DNA from: JABFRG01 sp046351415
GTDB taxonomy: Bacteria; Myxococcota_A; Polyangia; Polyangiales; Polyangiaceae
Length of the DNA: 64,000 bases
Reading direction: 5' to 3'
NCBI GenBank assembly: GCA_046351415.1
Contig: JAXLYO010000001.1
Span: 248,001-312,000, forward strand
Position numbers and translations under genes: made by a program. Numbering within the stretch: position 1 is the first letter of the stretch; every line of letters starts with the position of its first letter. The notes below the pieces were generated by a model. That model had not been told where the DNA came from. It did no database searches and saw only the letters and a list, made by a program, of their open reading frames with translations. Positions 60,250 to 64,000 of this stretch are shown piece after piece.

Positions 60250-60291
60250 AGCTCCTCCTTGGCCCGGTTGGCCTCGCGGCCCAAAAAGTCA

Positions 60292-60323
60292 AAGGGCGCT
60301 TCGGATCGCTCCGAAACGCCCTT
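60292..60323 (-). promoter_or_regulatory. Hairpin between binding-protein and permease genes
   Basis: AAGGGCGCTTCGGA (60292-60305) and TCCGAAACGCCCTT (60310-60323) form a 14-bp stem with one G-T pair. On the minus strand it is followed by TTTGACTTTTTGG, so it acts as a terminator or a stabilising, partly read-through hairpin after dctP. The dctQ ribosome-binding site follows about 35 bases later. Confidence 0.75.
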
Positions 60324-60365
60324 GGTGCTGTGCAGGCGCTTTCGCCCGCACGTTCTACGAATGGC

Positions 60366-61355
60366 TCACTTCACGAGGGCGCAGGCCTCGGCCTTGATTT
60401 GGCCGCCGCACACTTCGGCGCGCACTTGGCTGAAGAGCGCTTGGAACTGCGCGAGGTCGCCCGCGTTCGGGTTGTAGACCGCGTCGTCGCCGAGCTTCTT
60501 CTTGATGCGCTCGTACGCAGCTGCGTCTTCGCGGCGGATGCGACCCGTGAGGGCCTGACCCGCGACCTTGCCGGTCTCCATGAGCGCATCGCGAAGGTCG
60601 GCCGGGAGGCCGTCGAGGCGCTGCTTGGCGAACACGAGACCGCCGACGCCCGCGCCGGTCACCATCGTGTTGATGTGGGTGATCTTGCTCGCCCACTGGA
60701 GTTGCTCGGCCGCGAGGGCAGGAGCATTGATGACCTTGATGGCGCCACCGAGCTTCGGAAGAATCTCGGGAACCGCGACCGATTGGTCGGCGACGCCGAG
60801 CTTCGTGAGGAAGGTCTTGCCGATGACGTCCGACGGGAGGTGGAACGGGCCGAGGCCCTTCATGTCGTTCGGACCCTTGACCGGTGCGCCGATCGACATG
60901 ATGTGGGCGAGACCGACGTCGCCGGTGCCGACGAGGACGACCTTCGAAGCCGAGAACTCTTGCGTGAGCATCGGCATGAGGGCGTTGCGCGCTGCATCGA
61001 CCTTGCCCCAGTCACCGCCGTTCCAGCCCGGGAGCTGGAGGGCGAGAATGCTCTTCGAGAACTGCGAAAGGCCCGTGGCCGTCATCGCTGCGCCGTCGAG
61101 CTGGCCATTGCCGAGCTTCTGGGACATCAGGATTTCGTCGCCCTGGGTACCGTTCCAGTAGAACTCGACCTCGAGCTTGCCGCCCGTTCGCTGGCTGAGC
61201 CCCTTTTGCCAAACGGTGAAGACCTGACCCCAGGGGGAGTTTTTCGGCGCCATGGTGCCGATTTTCAGGGTCGTCACGTCGTCGGCGCGCGCTGCGGAGC
61301 TTAGGCCCAAAAGGACCGTCAGCGCCGCCATGAGTGCCAAGAATTTTCGTAACAT
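60366..61355 (-). CDS. dctP: TRAP transporter periplasmic binding protein (DctP type)
   Basis: 329 residues from the ATG at 61355, with AGAGGAA six bases upstream. A signal peptide (MLRKFLALMAALTVLLGLSSAARA) gives a soluble periplasmic protein. Family blocks: LKIGTMAPKNSPWGQVF, GGKLEVEFYWNGTQGDE, GLGPFHLPSD and a conserved Arg helix in the second half. It binds the solute and hands it to DctQM. Neighbouring TatT suggests the TPR-associated subtype, as in Treponema. Confidence 0.92.
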   Translation of the reverse strand: MLRKFLALMAALTVLLGLSSAARADDVTTLKIGTMAPKNSPWGQVFTVWQKGLSQRTGGKLEVEFYWNGTQGDEILMSQKLGNGQLDGAAMTATGLSQFSKSILALQLPGWNGGDWGKVDAARNALMPMLTQEFSASKVVLVGTGDVGLAHIMSIGAPVKGPNDMKGLGPFHLPSDVIGKTFLTKLGVADQSVAVPEILPKLGGAIKVINAPALAAEQLQWASKITHINTMVTGAGVGGLVFAKQRLDGLPADLRDALMETGKVAGQALTGRIRREDAAAYERIKKKLGDDAVYNPNAGDLAQFQALFSQVRAEVCGGQIKAEACALVK

Positions 61356-61526
61356 CTCGATTCCTCTTAGGTTTTTGTGACAGATAGATACGGAAGTAGG
61401 TGGGTGGGGAGAGACGGCGGCGGTCGCTATCGGCGCCGGGGCATACCCTGCCCGGTACTTTAGACGTCGCCCCCGCAAAGTCGATGCAAAGCGGTGGCGG
61501 GTCTTGCAGATGGGGGGTTCCCGAAC

Positions 61527-62705
61527 TCAGCCCGGCGGACGGGGTTGCGGCTTGGCGGCGGTGCCGGCGGGCGGAGGCGGCTTCGGTTTCCCGTGGGCCG
61601 TGCCCGTTGCCGGGGGCGGCGGGGGAGGCGGAGGCGGCGGGGCCGCGGTCGTCGCGGTGGGCGGCGGGGGCGGCGGGGGCGGTGCGCTCGCGGGCGGTGC
61701 GGCCGGCTTCGTTCCGGGCTTTGCGGCGAAGTCGGAAATGTCGATCTCGCCGTTGTCGATGTTGCTCGCTTTGCGCGCCACGGTGGCGACCGTCGGGTCG
61801 AAGCTACACGCGGAGAGCGCGTGCTTCGTCATGGCCTTGCGTGCTCCGCGCTTGGCGATCGCATTCGTGAGGCGCAACTCCGGGGCCGTGTTGTCGTCGA
61901 AGAGGATGATCTCTTTGATGAGTGAATCGTAGAGAGGGCGGTCGACCTTCAAGCACGCGTAGCGCGTGGCGTAGTTCAGCTGCACCATCAGCGACTTGCG
62001 GTTCGTCTTTTGAAGGGCGAGTTCGAAGAGCTTCTTCGCTTCGTCGAGTTCGGCCGTCGTGGAGCGCGCATGGAACGAGGCGAGCGCCGAGAGAGCCGCG
62101 TAGTGATTGTACTCTGGGTTGAGCTCGTAGCTCTGCTGCATGAGCGCGACCGCGACCCAAAGGTCACCGACCATGGCCGGCTCGTCGCGCGCTATGCTGA
62201 CGCGCGAGAACCACGCGGCTCCGACCCAGTAGAGCGTCTCGGCGTCTTCCTTGTCGTCGAAGTTCTCCTTGAGCCACTTCTTGAGCGTCGCTTCGTTCTT
62301 ACGGTTCTTGTCGAAGCCGTCGTCGGTGTGCCCCATGAGCTCGACGCCGTATTTGACCGCGCGATCGAAGGCTTGGCGAGCGAGCTTCTTGTTGAGCTCG
62401 TAGTCTTCGGAGCCCTCCTCGAACTTGTCCATGTCGTCTTGCACGAAGGCAAAACCGTAGGCCGTCCAACCCTTCGTCAGGTTGAAGAGGACGTCTTCGT
62501 TGTTCGGCGAGAGCTTGTGCATGCCCTCCGCCGTCGCGAGGCCGTTCATCGCTGCCGTACGCGCAACCGTCAAGTCCGCGGTGTCGTCGAGAGCACTCGA
62601 TGCGGTGCGCGTCGAGGACGCCTGTCCGGCGATGAGCATCTTCTTGATGCAGCCGACTTGGGAAAGACACAGCAAGGCAGCGAGCGAGAGAGCGATTTTG
62701 CGCAT
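61527..62705 (-). CDS. tatT: TatT-like TPR lipoprotein of a TPR-associated TRAP transporter
   Basis: 392 residues, start supported by AAGGAAT. Signal peptide with lipobox QVGC (Cys about 19). The helical body (about 30-310) carries degenerate TPRs (TAYGFAFVQDDMDKFEEG, LWVAVALMQQSYELNPEYN, LDEAKKLFELALQKTN) and the segment DEPAMVGDLWVAVALM. This matches TatT, the lipoprotein that trimerises and binds the TRAP binding protein in Treponema. The last 75 residues are Pro/Ala-rich with runs of eight to ten Pro. Together with dctP, dctQ and dctM it completes a TPAT operon. Confidence 0.82.
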   Translation of the reverse strand: MRKIALSLAALLCLSQVGCIKKMLIAGQASSTRTASSALDDTADLTVARTAAMNGLATAEGMHKLSPNNEDVLFNLTKGWTAYGFAFVQDDMDKFEEGSEDYELNKKLARQAFDRAVKYGVELMGHTDDGFDKNRKNEATLKKWLKENFDDKEDAETLYWVGAAWFSRVSIARDEPAMVGDLWVAVALMQQSYELNPEYNHYAALSALASFHARSTTAELDEAKKLFELALQKTNRKSLMVQLNYATRYACLKVDRPLYDSLIKEIILFDDNTAPELRLTNAIAKRGARKAMTKHALSACSFDPTVATVARKASNIDNGEIDISDFAAKPGTKPAAPPASAPPPPPPPPTATTAAPPPPPPPPPPATGTAHGKPKPPPPAGTAAKPQPRPPG

Positions 62706-63070
62706 GAAATTCCTTTAGTTGAGGCCGAAACCGTAGCGGGCCTGCGCTGCTGGGGTCAAGGGGCCATTTCTCACGATGCGAACGAGGCGGGCAGCGGACT
62801 TGCGGAAGCCCCACGAGAGCGAAGGAGGCATCGGAGAGCGCCATGCCAGGGATTGACGCGCCCGGACCAAGCCTTACCTTCTGGGGAAGTCGCGAAACCT
62901 CGCTCACCCGAGTTTCCGTCCCTTTCGTCGTTTCGTTCGCTCGTTTCTGCTCGCCCTGATCGTTCTCCTCGTTCTGATCGTTCTGCGCGAGCCACATCCC
63001 CTCGGACGCCTGCGCTTTGCGGCGTCTTTCGAAAGACCTCTGCGCTCTCACCAAGAGCTTCGGAGAGTTC
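62706..63070. other. Gene-free gap upstream of lon
   Basis: About 365 bases between divergent tatT and lon. A weak sigma-70-like pair, TTGACG (62853-62858) and TACCTT (62875-62880), has a 16-base spacer. It would leave a lon leader of about 190 bases with the near-repeat TCGTTCTCCTCGTTCTGATCG. No gene is visible; the frames are Arg-rich. Confidence 0.3.
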
Positions 63071-64000
63071 ATGGAGTCCATCATGTCTGAATCGTCCAAA
63101 GATCCTCGAATGGCTTCTGCAGCGACCTCCCTCGTCGGCGTCCTTCCGTTGCGAGGAAGCGTCCTCTTCCCGCATAGCGTGGTGCCCTTCTTCGTGGGCC
63201 GCGCAAAATCGATTTCTCTCCTCCGCAGCCTAAAGCCTGGTGACCTCGTTCTCACGGTCACACAGAACGATTCGAAGGTGGCGGATCCTCAAGCGAGTGA
63301 TCTCACGGTTTTCGGTACCTGCGCGCGAGTCAAAGACATCGAGCGTCGCGGCGAGCGCGAGTACCAAGTGCTTCTCGAAGGACTGGGGCGCGTGCGGGTC
63401 GAACAGTTCGACTTCTCCGGCGCGTTCATCCAGGCGTCCTTTTCCCCGCTGACGGAAGAGGACGTCGAGGGACACGAGACCCGTGAGCTCGCACTCGCCC
63501 TGCAAGAAGAACTCTCGACGCTCGGAAAAGAAGCGGAGGCACTCTCTCGCGTCACGAGCGTGGCCGATGCAGCGCCCGTCTTCGCCGATCGCGTTGCAGC
63601 CAATGTCGCGCTAACGCCGGAACAGGCAGTGGCACTCATCTCCGAAACGAATGCGACGGTTCGCCTGCGCTCGCTCATCGACCATGTCCGTGCGGCCAAG
63701 GTGAAGGCAGAACTCCGCACGAAGATCGACCACGACGTGCGTAGCGAGCTCGGCAAACACCAGCGCGAGATGATCCTGCGCGAACAGCTCCGGGCTATCC
63801 AGAAGGAGCTCGGTGACGGTGACGAGTCCGATGCCGACCGTCTCCGCAAGCGTCTCGAGGAAGCGAAGCTGCCGGCCGACGTACGCAAGGTCGCCGAGCG
63901 GGAGCTCCGTCGTCTCGACGGAATGAATGGGCAAGGTCCGGAGGCGAACGTCATTCGAAACTATCTCGACCTGATCGTCGACCTTCCGTGGGAAGAGCGT
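63071..64000 (+). CDS. lon: Lon protease, N-terminal part, cut by window edge
   Basis: 310 codons of an ATP-dependent Lon protease run to the window end. The N-terminal substrate-binding domain reads VLPLRGSVLFPHSVVPFFVGR and continues to the helical region SELGKHQREMILREQLRAIQKELG, the Lon signature before the AAA+ module, and DLPWEER. The AAA+ and Ser-Lys protease domains lie beyond the window. The ATG at 63071 has GGAGAG upstream; an ATG at 63083 in the same frame is possible. Confidence 0.95.
   Translation, partial: MESIMSESSKDPRMASAATSLVGVLPLRGSVLFPHSVVPFFVGRAKSISLLRSLKPGDLVLTVTQNDSKVADPQASDLTVFGTCARVKDIERRGEREYQVLLEGLGRVRVEQFDFSGAFIQASFSPLTEEDVEGHETRELALALQEELSTLGKEAEALSRVTSVADAAPVFADRVAANVALTPEQAVALISETNATVRLRSLIDHVRAAKVKAELRTKIDHDVRSELGKHQREMILREQLRAIQKELGDGDESDADRLRKRLEEAKLPADVRKVAERELRRLDGMNGQGPEANVIRNYLDLIVDLPWEER

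Noticed and set aside
1..64000. tRNA or rRNA genes
   Set aside because: No cloverleaf with conserved GGTTCGAATCC-type arm and no rRNA-like stretch was noticed in the gaps; a covariance-model scan could still find a divergent small RNA.

Overview
The window is about 64 kb of high-GC DNA from a Gram-negative bacterium, most likely a member of the Myxococcota (Polyangia-like). This placement is inferred, not tested. It rests on lpxC and many secreted lipoproteins, three eukaryote-type Ser/Thr kinases (one with two kinase domains), an FHA-type sigma-54 activator, a Cys-rich vWA lipoprotein and an AddAB-type recombination pair. No rRNA, tRNA, CRISPR array, prophage or insertion sequence with a transposase was found.

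1-10.8 kb: after the start of an unrecognised minus-strand gene, a sigma-70-like promoter opens a long ribosomal-protein operon: rplV-rpsC-rplP-rpmC-rpsQ-rplN-rplX-rplE-rpsN-rpsH-rplF-rplR-rpsE-rpmD-rplO-secY-adk-infA-rpmJ-rpsM-rpsK. The cluster starts at rplV instead of rpsJ and stops after rpsK. rpoA-rplQ lie about 12 kb downstream (22.6-24.2 kb), and rpsD is nowhere in the window. Three back-to-back hairpins sit between rpsM and rpsK.

10.9-22.3 kb fills the split. It holds a DUF1275 membrane protein, a nuclease-like lipoprotein, an FHA sigma-54 activator, a Ser/Thr kinase, a large lipoprotein, and a divergent TetR/SDR pair with palindromic operators. The two lipoproteins are otherwise unrelated but end in the same module with ten conserved cysteines.

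24.2-25.4 kb, directly behind rplQ, is a tandem duplication of leader, small-peptide gene and terminator. The two peptides (71 and 69 aa) differ mostly by silent changes, so they are selected as proteins. They look like precursor peptides of an unknown system and are the best candidate here for something undescribed.

25.6-41.5 kb holds envelope and transport functions: a TPR/HEAT membrane protein, acylphosphatase, LpxC, an S41-like lipoprotein, a kinase with a partner membrane protein, a short-chain fatty acid transporter, a metal ABC transporter in the order permease-binding protein-ATPase, and RadC. 41.4-50.5 kb is a minus-strand operon (coiled-coil protein, lytic transglycosylase, AddB-like, AddA-like) joined by 4-nt overlaps, divergent from the double-kinase gene. 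A MATE exporter follows.

54.8-55.8 kb is a gene-free element: two arms of about 190-220 bp in inverted orientation, each built of tandem units of about 80 bp, around a spacer of about 565 bp. Beyond it lie a vWA lipoprotein and a complete TRAP transporter of the TPR-associated (TatT) type, with a hairpin between binding protein and permease genes and an unusual tail on the large permease. The window ends inside lon.
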